Of a DNA stretch of 64,000 nucleotides, positions 1 through 7,352 are shown in pieces. How positions within the stretch are numbered: the stretch's first letter is position 1; every line of letters starts with the position of its first letter. The stretch spans positions 65,707 to 129,706 of the forward strand of contig NZ_JACHBZ010000018.1 in NCBI RefSeq assembly GCF_014200575.1. Reading direction: 5' to 3'. The translations under genes were made by a program, and so were the position numbers. The notes under the pieces are model-generated. The model did not search any database, was not told the DNA's origin, and worked only from the letters and a program-made list of their open reading frames with translations. Source of the DNA: Mucilaginibacter saanensis. Its GTDB lineage: Bacteria; Bacteroidota; Bacteroidia; Sphingobacteriales; Sphingobacteriaceae.

Positions 1-597
1 AGCGACTTTAAAATTGTAAAACAGCCCGATTGGCGCAATCCGTATTTTGATGCTGGTAGCAACCAGTATATTACTACGGCATTAAACAGTATTAGTTCAA
101 AAAGCTTACCGGGGTTTTCGGTTGGTTTTTTAACACGGTACCGCTTAACGGAGCATCTGGAGGCCCGGTTTACGCCCTCATTGGTTTTTGCCGACCGTAA
201 TTTAACTTATACGTATCTGGATCCTTCGCAAAATACTACCAGGCAGGTACAAACAACTACGGTTGACGTGCCTTTGTCGCTCAAAATAAAATCAGACAGA
301 ATTGGTGATTTCAGGGCTTATATTTTAGGGGGGCTCAAGTATTCGCACACTATAGGCTCAAAAAAGAGCGATGCTAATGCCGACCCGCTGGATAAGCTGG
401 TTAAAAATGTAAGCGGCTATAACTCATACGAAGCCGGACTGGGCTGCGATATCTATTTTGAGTACTTTAAGCTTTCGCCCGAAATTAAAATATCTAACTC
501 CATTGGTAATGTGCTGGTTCAGGACAATAACCCCTTTTCGGCTCCTATCAATAAATTATCGTTACATACCATTATGTTTAGTTTGTTTTTCGAGTAA
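1..597 (+). CDS. porT: PorT-family outer-membrane beta-barrel protein, 3' part (type IX secretion)
   Basis: The reading frame is open from base 1 to a TAA at 595-597, so this is the C-terminal 198 residues of a gene that begins outside the window. The alternation of amphipathic strands, the segment LPGFSVGFLTRYRLTEHLEA and the following FTPSLVFADRNLTYTY resemble PorT/SprT, the outer-membrane barrel needed for type IX secretion and gliding in Bacteroidota. The protein ends in FSLFFE, an aromatic-rich last strand as expected for a barrel. Assignment to PorT rather than another small outer-membrane barrel rests on recalled similarity; the presence of a second T9SS protein (PorG-like, 4709) in the window fits. 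Confidence 0.6.
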   Translation, partial: SDFKIVKQPDWRNPYFDAGSNQYITTALNSISSKSLPGFSVGFLTRYRLTEHLEARFTPSLVFADRNLTYTYLDPSQNTTRQVQTTTVDVPLSLKIKSDRIGDFRAYILGGLKYSHTIGSKKSDANADPLDKLVKNVSGYNSYEAGLGCDIYFEYFKLSPEIKISNSIGNVLVQDNNPFSAPINKLSLHTIMFSLFFE

Positions 598-680
598 GCT
601 CCATCCAACTATCATTACCCTTGCACGACAATAAATTAAAGTAAAAAACATAATTTCGCTGCAATAGTTATCTACATACC

Positions 681-1439
681 ATGACTAAAATTGCTTTAAT
701 TACAGGTGCTACAGCCGGCATAGGTGAGGCTTGTGCAAATGTATTTGCCCGCGAAGGTTTTAACCTGATATTAACCGGCAGACGGTTGGACAGGCTGGAA
801 AAGCTGGCCGCTCATTTAAACAACAAATATAATGTTGAAATAGCCGTATCATCATTTGATGTGCGTAACCGCGACGAGGTAGTGGAAAACCTGGAGGGCT
901 TACCTGCTAAATGGAAAAAGGTAGACGTATTAATTAACAACGCCGGCCTGAGCCAGGGGCTTGATCCTATACAAAAAGGCAGCTATGATGATTGGGATAC
1001 CATGATTGATACCAATGTAAAGGGTTTGCTGTACGTAAGTCGTGTGGTGGCAAACTGGATGATTGATAACGGCCATGGCCATATTGTAAACCTGGGCTCA
1101 ATAGCCGGTAAGGAAGTTTATGCTAATGGTAACGTATACTGCGCAACTAAACATGCCGTTGATGCGTTAAATAAAGGTATGCGTATTGATTTGTTGCCGC
1201 ATGGTATAAAGGTTACCGCTGTGCATCCGGGAGCTGTGGAAACGGAGTTTTCTGAAGTACGCTTTAAAGGCGATAAAGAACGGGCCAAAAAAGTATATGA
1301 AGGTTTTGAACCTCTTGCCGCTGTTGATATTGCAGAAACGATATGGTTTGTGGCTTCGCGACCGGCGCACGTAAATATTAACGACCTGGTAATTATGCCA
1401 ACAGCGCAGGCTACCGCGGGTACTATATTCAGGAAATAG
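681..1439 (+). CDS. Short-chain dehydrogenase/reductase (YdfG-like)
   Basis: A 252-residue classical SDR, the usual length for the family. The Rossmann motif TGATAGIG is at residues 8-15, NNAG at 86-89, and the catalytic Ser140, Tyr153 and Lys157 (YCATK) are all present. GRR at 33-35 after the second beta strand favours NADP(H) over NAD(H). The overall sequence resembles E. coli YdfG, an NADP-dependent 3-hydroxy acid (serine/allothreonine) dehydrogenase, but substrate cannot be read from sequence. The gene stands alone, with 83 bases from the porT stop. Confidence 0.85.
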   Translation: MTKIALITGATAGIGEACANVFAREGFNLILTGRRLDRLEKLAAHLNNKYNVEIAVSSFDVRNRDEVVENLEGLPAKWKKVDVLINNAGLSQGLDPIQKGSYDDWDTMIDTNVKGLLYVSRVVANWMIDNGHGHIVNLGSIAGKEVYANGNVYCATKHAVDALNKGMRIDLLPHGIKVTAVHPGAVETEFSEVRFKGDKERAKKVYEGFEPLAAVDIAETIWFVASRPAHVNINDLVIMPTAQATAGTIFRK

Positions 1440-1580
1440 GTGGGTGAACTTAAAATATGCAAATGATTGGTTGTAAGATTTTAAAAATGATAATTAGAAA
1501 TCACTAACTTCAATAATTATAATCTGCATATCTGATAATTATTTACTAAATTAATAATTCAACAATTTACTAATTATAAA

Positions 1581-2030
1581 ATGTCATTAATCAATCAAAT
1601 AGACCAGGATATAAAACTGGCTATGCTGGCTAAACAAGCAGATCGTTTAAGAGGTCTTCGGGCTATAAAATCGGCATTGCTTTTAGCCAAAACGGAAAAA
1701 GGCGCAGCAGAAGAACTCACTGCCGAAGCCGAAATTAAAGTGCTTCAGAAACTGATTAAACAACGCAAAGAGTCGGCAGAGATTTACAAAACTCAAAACC
1801 GTGAGGATCTTTACGAGATAGAGATGGAAGAAATGAGGGTTATTGAACCTTATTTACCGCAACAAATGACCCGCTTTGAAGTTGAGGGATACCTTGAAGA
1901 ACTGATTGGCAGAATAGGTGCTACCTCTGTAAAAGATCTGGGTAGGGTAATGGGTATGGCCAATAAGGAACTTGCAGGCCAGGCCGATGGTAAAACAATA
2001 TCGGAGGTTGTAAGGCAGTTGTTGGGTTAA
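1581..2030 (+). CDS. GatB/YqeY domain protein
   Basis: A 149-residue single-domain YqeY protein. The family shares its fold with the C-terminal tRNA-binding tail domain of GatB, the aspartyl/glutamyl-tRNA amidotransferase subunit, but stand-alone YqeY has no settled role. Typical features are the N-terminal helix with DIKLAMLAKQADRLRGLRAI, the central IEMEEMRVIEPYLPQQMT, and the C-terminal LGRVMGMANKELAGQADGK. Length is normal. The ATG at 1581 follows an AT-rich leader. Confidence 0.85.
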   Translation: MSLINQIDQDIKLAMLAKQADRLRGLRAIKSALLLAKTEKGAAEELTAEAEIKVLQKLIKQRKESAEIYKTQNREDLYEIEMEEMRVIEPYLPQQMTRFEVEGYLEELIGRIGATSVKDLGRVMGMANKELAGQADGKTISEVVRQLLG

Positions 2031-2277
2031 TCGCGGCTTAATTGCATAATACTTAAAAACAGCTGGTTTGCGAGGAACGTTTTTAATTAAAAATAAACCG
2101 GCAAAAGCGGCTATAGTCAATAACGGGTGGTCAATATTTAAATTAAACATTGATAAATTTATTGCTATAATTGTTGTAACTCGTCTGCAATAAACTAATT
2201 TTATGGCGGAATAATAGAATTTATACTGAATTTGATTTCGGTATACTAAAGTTGGAAAATTAATATTAGGATTTTAT

Positions 2278-3036
2278 ATGGATTTCGTGCTTAAAGAGGA
2301 ACACGGTTTTAGTTACATCGATGAGGGCGAAGGTGAGGTACTCTTACTGTTACATGGTTTAATGGGCTCGTTGAGCAATTGGGATGGCGTGGTTGAACAA
2401 TTTAAATCAAAATATCGTGTATTGATACCCATATTGCCCATTTATGATATGCCTCTTTTAACTACGGGAGTAAAGAGTCTTTCAAAATTTGTACATAAAT
2501 TTATAAAGTTTAAGCAGCTAAGCAATATTACGGTGCTTGGTAACTCGTTAGGGGGGCATGTGGCATTAGTGTATGTTTTGGCCCATCCCGAAAATATTAA
2601 GGCTATGGTATTAACCGGTAGTTCCGGTTTGTATGAAAACGCATTCGGGGGATCCTTCCCAAGGCGCGAAAGCATTGATTTTGTAAGGGAGAAGGTACAA
2701 TACACATTTTATGACCCTGCTATGGCAACCGATGATCTGGTTAATGAGATATATAAACTGATTAATGACAGGCATAGTGTAGTTAGGTTATTGGCGATGG
2801 CAAAGTCGGCTATCCGTCATAACATGAAAAAAGACCTGCATAAAATGCATATTCCTGTATCTTTGATATGGGGCAAAAATGATAAAATAACACCGCCAGA
2901 GGTAGCGGTGGAGTTTAATGAATTACTGCCCGATTCTGAGTTGCACTGGATTGATCAATGCGGACATGCACCTATGATGGAGCGGCCCGAAGAATTTAAC
3001 AAACTGCTAAAAGCGTTTTTGGACAAAATAAAATAG
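2278..3036 (+). CDS. Alpha/beta hydrolase
   Basis: A 252-residue alpha/beta-hydrolase fold enzyme. The oxyanion motif HGLMG is at residues 26-30, the nucleophile elbow GNSLGG at 88-93 with Ser90, and a likely acid Asp202 (WGKNDKITPP) and base His230 (CGHAPMMERP) complete the triad. There is no signal peptide, so it is cytoplasmic. The substrate is unknown; the closest recalled relatives are general esterase/MhpC-type hydrolases. The next gene, a CBS-domain protein, begins 12 bases after the stop, so the two are probably co-transcribed. Confidence 0.85.
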   Translation: MDFVLKEEHGFSYIDEGEGEVLLLLHGLMGSLSNWDGVVEQFKSKYRVLIPILPIYDMPLLTTGVKSLSKFVHKFIKFKQLSNITVLGNSLGGHVALVYVLAHPENIKAMVLTGSSGLYENAFGGSFPRRESIDFVREKVQYTFYDPAMATDDLVNEIYKLINDRHSVVRLLAMAKSAIRHNMKKDLHKMHIPVSLIWGKNDKITPPEVAVEFNELLPDSELHWIDQCGHAPMMERPEEFNKLLKAFLDKIK

Positions 3037-3048
3037 GAGTTTAACATT

Positions 3049-3711
3049 ATGGTAGCAATTGAACTGATAGCTGATGCAATTCCGCCGGTACATACTTCTG
3101 ATACTATACAGAAAGTGTATGACCGCATGGTTGAGTTTCGCATCAGGCATTTGCCCATTGTAAACGAAGATCAGTTTTTGGGCTTGGTTGCCGAGGATGA
3201 TTTGATTGGCGAAAGCGATTATCAAACCGCAGTTGGCGCGCTGGCCTTATCGCTGGTAAACCCTTACGTGCTCGAAGATCAGCACATTTATGATGTTATA
3301 CGCTTGTTTTATGAACGCCAGCTTACCGTTGTACCGGTACTTGATCAAAAAAGAAATTACCTTGGCCTTATTTCTATCAATGCCATTACTGAATATTTTG
3401 CAAAAATAACCGGTATAGTACAGCCGGGTGGCATCATTGTACTTGAAATTAGTAATAAAAATAACTCCCTGGCGCACATGGCTCAAATTGTAGAGTCAGA
3501 CAATGCCCAGATCCTTAGTTCATACGTTCAAACTTTTCCCGATTCCACAAAAATGGAAGTAACCCTTAAAGTAAACAAACAGGATATTTCGGCTATAATT
3601 GCCACCTTTTTGCGTTATGAATATGATATAAAGGCTACTTTTAATAACACCGATCATAATGATAACTCAAAAGATCGTTACGACTCGCTCATGAATTATC
3701 TTAATCTATAA
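3049..3711 (+). CDS. CBS-domain protein
   Basis: A 220-residue cytoplasmic protein with a pair of CBS motifs in the N-terminal 120 residues (for example HTSDTIQKVYDRMVEFRIRH, then HIYDVIRLFYERQLTVVPVL) and a C-terminal ACT-like stretch around residues 125-200 containing VLEISNKNNSLAHMAQIVES. CBS pairs bind adenosyl ligands (AMP, ATP, SAM) and regulate partner proteins. This gene lies directly upstream of NAD kinase, a pairing I recall from other Bacteroidota, which hints at adenylate or NAD sensing, but that is inference. Confidence 0.8.
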   Translation: MVAIELIADAIPPVHTSDTIQKVYDRMVEFRIRHLPIVNEDQFLGLVAEDDLIGESDYQTAVGALALSLVNPYVLEDQHIYDVIRLFYERQLTVVPVLDQKRNYLGLISINAITEYFAKITGIVQPGGIIVLEISNKNNSLAHMAQIVESDNAQILSSYVQTFPDSTKMEVTLKVNKQDISAIIATFLRYEYDIKATFNNTDHNDNSKDRYDSLMNYLNL

Positions 3712-3771
3712 TAGTTCACCATTCATTATTCAGCAGTTTATTATAAGTATGGTTTTTAAATAATGCCTTAC

Positions 3772-3820
3772 ACCAATAAACCAACAGGCCAATGAACATT
3801 GAACCAATGAACAACCAATG
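3772..3820 (+). repeat. Short degenerate CCAATGAAC repeats before nadK
   Basis: The 50 bases running into the nadK start contain four imperfect copies of CCAATGAAC (CCAATAAACC, GCCAATGAAC, ACCAATGAAC, ACCAATGAA), the last of them overlapping the nadK ATG. This may be a dispersed intergenic word of the lineage rather than a regulatory site. Confidence 0.4.
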
Positions 3821-4699
3821 AAAATAGCAGTTTACGGCAGACCATTTAATGATCCATCTGTAATACCATATATACAACAAGTATTTGATAACCTGACGCT
3901 CCATGGTGTAGATATATATGTGCATCACCAGCTTAACGAGTATCTGCAGGACAAAATAACAAACGTAAGATATAACGTGCTGCAAAGCACCGATTCGTTA
4001 AAAGGCTTTATTGATCTTTTTTTAACGCTTGGCGGTGACGGTACATTGCTTGATATGGTGACCGTTATCCGTGATTCAGGCATACCGGTTATCGGCATTA
4101 ATTTTGGCCGCCTTGGTTTTTTAGCCAGTGTAAACAAAAATGATATTACGGCAGCCATACATGCGGTGGTAAATAAAGAGTTTACTTTAGATTGCCGCGA
4201 GCTGCTCACCATCGACTCACAACTGAAGCTTTTTGGCGAAGATAACTTTGCGCTTAATGATGTAACCATCCATAAACGCGATGATGCCGCCATGATCATT
4301 ACCCATGTGTTTTTAAATGATGAATTCTTAAACTCCTACTGGGGCGATGGTATCATCATTTCTACCTCAACAGGATCAACAGCCTATTCGCTAAGCTGCG
4401 GTGGGCCTATTATTTTCCCGCAGTCAAATAGCATTGTAGTTACACCGGTATCGCCGCATAACTTAAATGTACGCCCAATAGTACTGCCTGATAACAGCAA
4501 GCTGTGTTTTGAAGTAGAGAGCCGTAACTCAAATTATCTGGTATCCTGCGATTCGCGCGTGGCCGTGCTTGACGCAACCGTTAAATTTCATGTTCAAAAA
4601 GCCGATTTTCAATTAAACCTGATCCGTTTAAATAATGAAAGTTATTTAACCACGTTAAGAAACAAATTATTATGGGGCTTAGATGCCCGTAATTACTAA
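3818..4699 (+). CDS. nadK: NAD kinase
   Basis: A 293-residue ATP-NAD kinase that phosphorylates NAD to NADP in the cytoplasm. The diagnostic GGDGT is at residues 72-76, followed by GINFGRLGFLA (93-103), the ND pair at 147-148 (family usually NE/ND) and the glycine-rich STGSTAYSLSCGG. Length matches bacterial NadK. The gene starts at ATG 3818 inside a run of CCAATGAAC repeats and is followed after 9 bases by the porG-like gene, so the two are likely one transcript. Confidence 0.95.
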   Translation: MKIAVYGRPFNDPSVIPYIQQVFDNLTLHGVDIYVHHQLNEYLQDKITNVRYNVLQSTDSLKGFIDLFLTLGGDGTLLDMVTVIRDSGIPVIGINFGRLGFLASVNKNDITAAIHAVVNKEFTLDCRELLTIDSQLKLFGEDNFALNDVTIHKRDDAAMIITHVFLNDEFLNSYWGDGIIISTSTGSTAYSLSCGGPIIFPQSNSIVVTPVSPHNLNVRPIVLPDNSKLCFEVESRNSNYLVSCDSRVAVLDATVKFHVQKADFQLNLIRLNNESYLTTLRNKLLWGLDARNY

Positions 4700-4708
4700 A
4701 TTTGCTTA

Positions 4709-5494
4709 ATGCCTAAATTTGCAATAGTAATACTCCTTTTATTTATTTCCGTTGATTTGCAGGCGCAAACCTGGGAGGTAGGCGGTGCCATTGGCGGTGC
4801 CGGGTATATAGGTGATCTTAATCCTAACAACCCTGTAAAAGTAAGCGGCCTGTCTGGTGGCTTATTTGTAAAACGTAATTTTGATGGTTATCTATCGGCA
4901 AAATTAAATTTTACTATGGGGAAAATAGCTGCAGACGACAGCAAATCAAGCAGCCAGCAATTCCGTGATCGTAATTTAAGCTTTAATACACCGTTAAAAG
5001 AACTGAGCCTTATTGGGGAGTTTAATTTTATGAACTACATACCTGATGCAGGCCCTAATAAGTATACGCCTTATATATATACAGGTATTGGCTTAACGGC
5101 TTATGCCCCGCGTACTACTTATCAGGGAATAACGTATAGCCTTCGGAATCTGAGAACCGAGGGGGAGGCCACACCTTACGGCAAAAATACCGTGTCAATA
5201 CCTTATGGGGTGGGGCTAAAGTATAACTTCAATAGTAAGTGGACTGCTGCAGCCGATATTGGCTACAGATATACCTTTACCGACTATCTGGATGATGTAA
5301 GCGGTGTATATGCCGATCCGAGCAAGCTGCCGAGTGCGGCATCGAGGGTTTTAGCTGATCGCTCGGGCGAGGTAAATGGTATCTATATTGGCGAGCCCGG
5401 GTCACAGCGCGGCGATTTTAAGCCACGCGACACCTATTTCTTTGTAAGCTTCACCATATCCTATACATTTGTTACGCAGCGCTGTTACTTCTAA
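4709..5494 (+). CDS. porG: PorG/DUF6089-family outer-membrane protein
   Basis: A 261-residue secreted protein with a clear signal peptide (residues 1-20, ending LQAQ) followed by an amphipathic beta-barrel pattern. EVGGAIGGAGYIGDLNP near the mature N-terminus is the hallmark start of DUF6089 proteins, the family that includes PorG, a type IX secretion component at the periplasmic face of the outer membrane. The position between nadK and uppS-bamA is as I recall for this family in Bacteroidota. T9SS function is inferred from family; some DUF6089 proteins are uncharacterised. Confidence 0.75.
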   Translation: MPKFAIVILLLFISVDLQAQTWEVGGAIGGAGYIGDLNPNNPVKVSGLSGGLFVKRNFDGYLSAKLNFTMGKIAADDSKSSSQQFRDRNLSFNTPLKELSLIGEFNFMNYIPDAGPNKYTPYIYTGIGLTAYAPRTTYQGITYSLRNLRTEGEATPYGKNTVSIPYGVGLKYNFNSKWTAAADIGYRYTFTDYLDDVSGVYADPSKLPSAASRVLADRSGEVNGIYIGEPGSQRGDFKPRDTYFFVSFTISYTFVTQRCYF

Positions 5495-5525
5495 TTTTGT
5501 CTGTTTATTTTTATTTTACAGAATT

Positions 5526-5533
5526 TAATTTTG
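5526..5533 (+). promoter_or_regulatory. -7 box TAATTTTG ahead of exbD
   Basis: A perfect match to the Bacteroidota -7 consensus TAnnTTTG, 95 bases before the exbD start. No convincing -33 TTTG at the standard spacing is visible. Confidence 0.4.
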
Positions 5534-5628
5534 TTTATTATATAATAACAGAATAAAGTATACGTTTAAGGTTTAAATGCAGGTACAAAAAACAATGCAT
5601 TTATTGTTTAACCTTAAACTTTACGATC

Positions 5629-6156
5629 ATGGCCGAATTAAATTCTTCTGCTCCAAAAACAGGCGGTGCACACAAACGCAAAAAAATAAACGCCCGTGTT
5701 GACTTAACTGCAATGGTTGATCTGGCATTTTTACTGATCACCTTTTTTATGCTCACTACTACTTTATCAAAATCAAAGGCAATGGACCTGGCTATGCCCG
5801 ACAAAACAGACGAAATATCGGAACCAATACCAGCAAGCCGGAGTTTTACCATCTGCCTTGGAAAAAATAACCAGTTGGTATGGTACCTGGGTGAGTTAAA
5901 AAATCCGGAGATTGCACCTACGCTTAGCAGTTTTGGTAAGGATGGTATTCGCAAAGCCTTGTTGGAAACCAGTAAACTGGTATATGACAAAACAGGCAAA
6001 AGCATGATTGTACTGGTAAAACCCAGCAATCAGTCGGTATATAATAACCTGGTTAATACTTTAGATGAGCTCAACATAACCCATATACCATCATACGCCA
6101 TTGTTGATATAGACGGTAGTGATACCGATATGTTGAAGCAAAAGGGAATTTATTAA
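5629..6156 (+). CDS. ExbD/TolR-family biopolymer transport protein
   Basis: A 175-residue ExbD-type protein: a short basic cytoplasmic N-terminus (residues 1-24, HKRKKINAR), one transmembrane helix at about 26-46 carrying the essential Asp31 in LTAMVDLAFLLITFF, and a periplasmic domain. In the family this Asp carries protons through the ExbB-ExbD motor that energises TonB. No exbB or tonB lies next to it, so it must pair with components elsewhere. It sits between porG and uppS with its own promoter-like box and a terminator, suggesting a monocistronic insertion into an otherwise conserved envelope cluster. Confidence 0.85.
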   Translation: MAELNSSAPKTGGAHKRKKINARVDLTAMVDLAFLLITFFMLTTTLSKSKAMDLAMPDKTDEISEPIPASRSFTICLGKNNQLVWYLGELKNPEIAPTLSSFGKDGIRKALLETSKLVYDKTGKSMIVLVKPSNQSVYNNLVNTLDELNITHIPSYAIVDIDGSDTDMLKQKGIY

Positions 6157-6194
6157 AAGCGCCAATTTAATAGCTTAGAATAAGCAGATTTTAG

Positions 6195-6245
6195 GGCCGG
6201 ATATCAGGATCAGTCATTGATTTTTGATATCCGGTCTTTTAATTT
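6195..6245 (+). terminator. Rho-independent terminator after exbD
   Basis: A 12-bp stem (GGCCGGATATCA pairing with TGATATCCGGTC, one G-T pair) around an 18-base loop, followed by TTTTAATTT. It lies 39 bases after the exbD stop. Confidence 0.75.
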
Positions 6246-6374
6246 GAGATATAATTAGTTTCAAAAAAAGCCGATTTTAAATATTATTTACTTGCTTTTG
6301 ACAGCATTTTGCTGCATTATTTATAATAACATTTTCTTTTCGTTAAGCATACTAAAAAAATACAAAGTAAGTTT

Positions 6375-6382
6375 TACCTTTG
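6375..6382 (+). promoter_or_regulatory. -7 box TACCTTTG of the uppS-bamA cluster
   Basis: A perfect TAnnTTTG box. It predicts transcription starting near 6388 and a leader of about 150 bases before uppS. Confidence 0.45.
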
Positions 6383-6539
6383 TACCCTGAAAAAACCGGC
6401 AATTTGGCTCATAAACAGAGCGGTTAGCAGGTTGTTTTTGAGGTTGATTAGTCTAAAACAAATATTTTATTAGGCATAGCATTGATAAAATTAAACATAG
6501 GCATGTCTTTTACAGGGCACTCAAGAGCGGCTTTTGATA
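6383..6539 (+). other. Untranslated leader before uppS
   Basis: With the exbD terminator and the -7 box, this accounts for the 383 bases between exbD and uppS. No open frame with a plausible start and no strong hairpin was seen in it; it is simply a long leader by the standards of this genome. Confidence 0.35.
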
Positions 6540-7289
6540 ATGAATAATATGGGATATTTGGATCAGATTGATTTGTTAAGATTACCGCAGCATGTTGCCA
6601 TTATTATGGATGGTAACGGGCGCTGGGCAAAAGAAAAAGGCAAATTAAGAGTGTTTGGGCACCACAGCGGCGTAACATCTGTCAGGGATGTTGTTGAGGG
6701 TGCTGATAAATTAGGTATTAAATATATTACACTATATACGTTTTCGTCCGAAAACTGGAACCGCCCCAAGCTGGAAGTTATGGCTATTATGGAATTAATG
6801 GTAAGCACCATCCATAAAGAAATTGCCGGCTTTATGAAAAACAATATAAAACTTAATGCCATAGGCGATCTGGATATGTTACCGGGAAAATGCAACCGGG
6901 AGCTTACCGCAGCCATGGAAAAAACCTCGGGCAATACCGGGGTGGTACTTACTTTGGCTTTAAGTTACAGTTCACGCCGCGAAATAGTGCGGGCAGCTAA
7001 AAATATAGCTGTGCAGGTACAAAACGGGGAGTTGGATATAGCCGATATTAACGAAGATGTTTTTGAACAGAATTTGTTTACCGGTAATATGCCTAATCCA
7101 GAGTTATTAATAAGAACCAGCGGCGAATACCGGATAAGTAACTATTTATTATGGCAGATTGCCTACGCCGAACTATATTTTACGCCTAAGTTTTGGCCAG
7201 ATTTCAGGAAGGAAGATTTATACGAAGCTATACTTGATTATCAGAAACGCGAACGCCGTTTTGGGATGACAAGTGAGCAAGTTAACTAA
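6540..7289 (+). CDS. uppS: Isoprenyl transferase (undecaprenyl diphosphate synthase)
   Basis: A cis-prenyltransferase that elongates farnesyl diphosphate with isopentenyl diphosphate to make the C55 lipid carrier for peptidoglycan and O-antigen. Counting from ATG 6540, DGNGRWA is at residues 24-30 with catalytic Asp24, and ELLIRTSGEYRISNYLLWQ and the C-terminal ERRFG are typical. A TTG at 6534 also opens the frame but ATG 6540 or, by alignment with the usual family N-terminus, ATG 6549 (MGYLDQID) is more likely. It heads the uppS-bamA-skp-skp run, 63 bases before bamA. Confidence 0.95.
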   Translation: MNNMGYLDQIDLLRLPQHVAIIMDGNGRWAKEKGKLRVFGHHSGVTSVRDVVEGADKLGIKYITLYTFSSENWNRPKLEVMAIMELMVSTIHKEIAGFMKNNIKLNAIGDLDMLPGKCNRELTAAMEKTSGNTGVVLTLALSYSSRREIVRAAKNIAVQVQNGELDIADINEDVFEQNLFTGNMPNPELLIRTSGEYRISNYLLWQIAYAELYFTPKFWPDFRKEDLYEAILDYQKRERRFGMTSEQVN

Positions 7290-7352
7290 ATTTTTACTTT
7301 TAACACTTTTTAACAACTGTATAAATTATTTTTAGCCCACTAAAATATTCGA

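Noticed and set aside
3716..3985. Minus-strand open frame of 89 residues
   Set aside because: It lies across the nadK start, has low-complexity composition rich in Tyr, Trp and Ile, and no family resemblance.
6534..6539. TTG start for uppS
   Set aside because: Two ATGs follow within 15 bases and the second matches the family N-terminus better.
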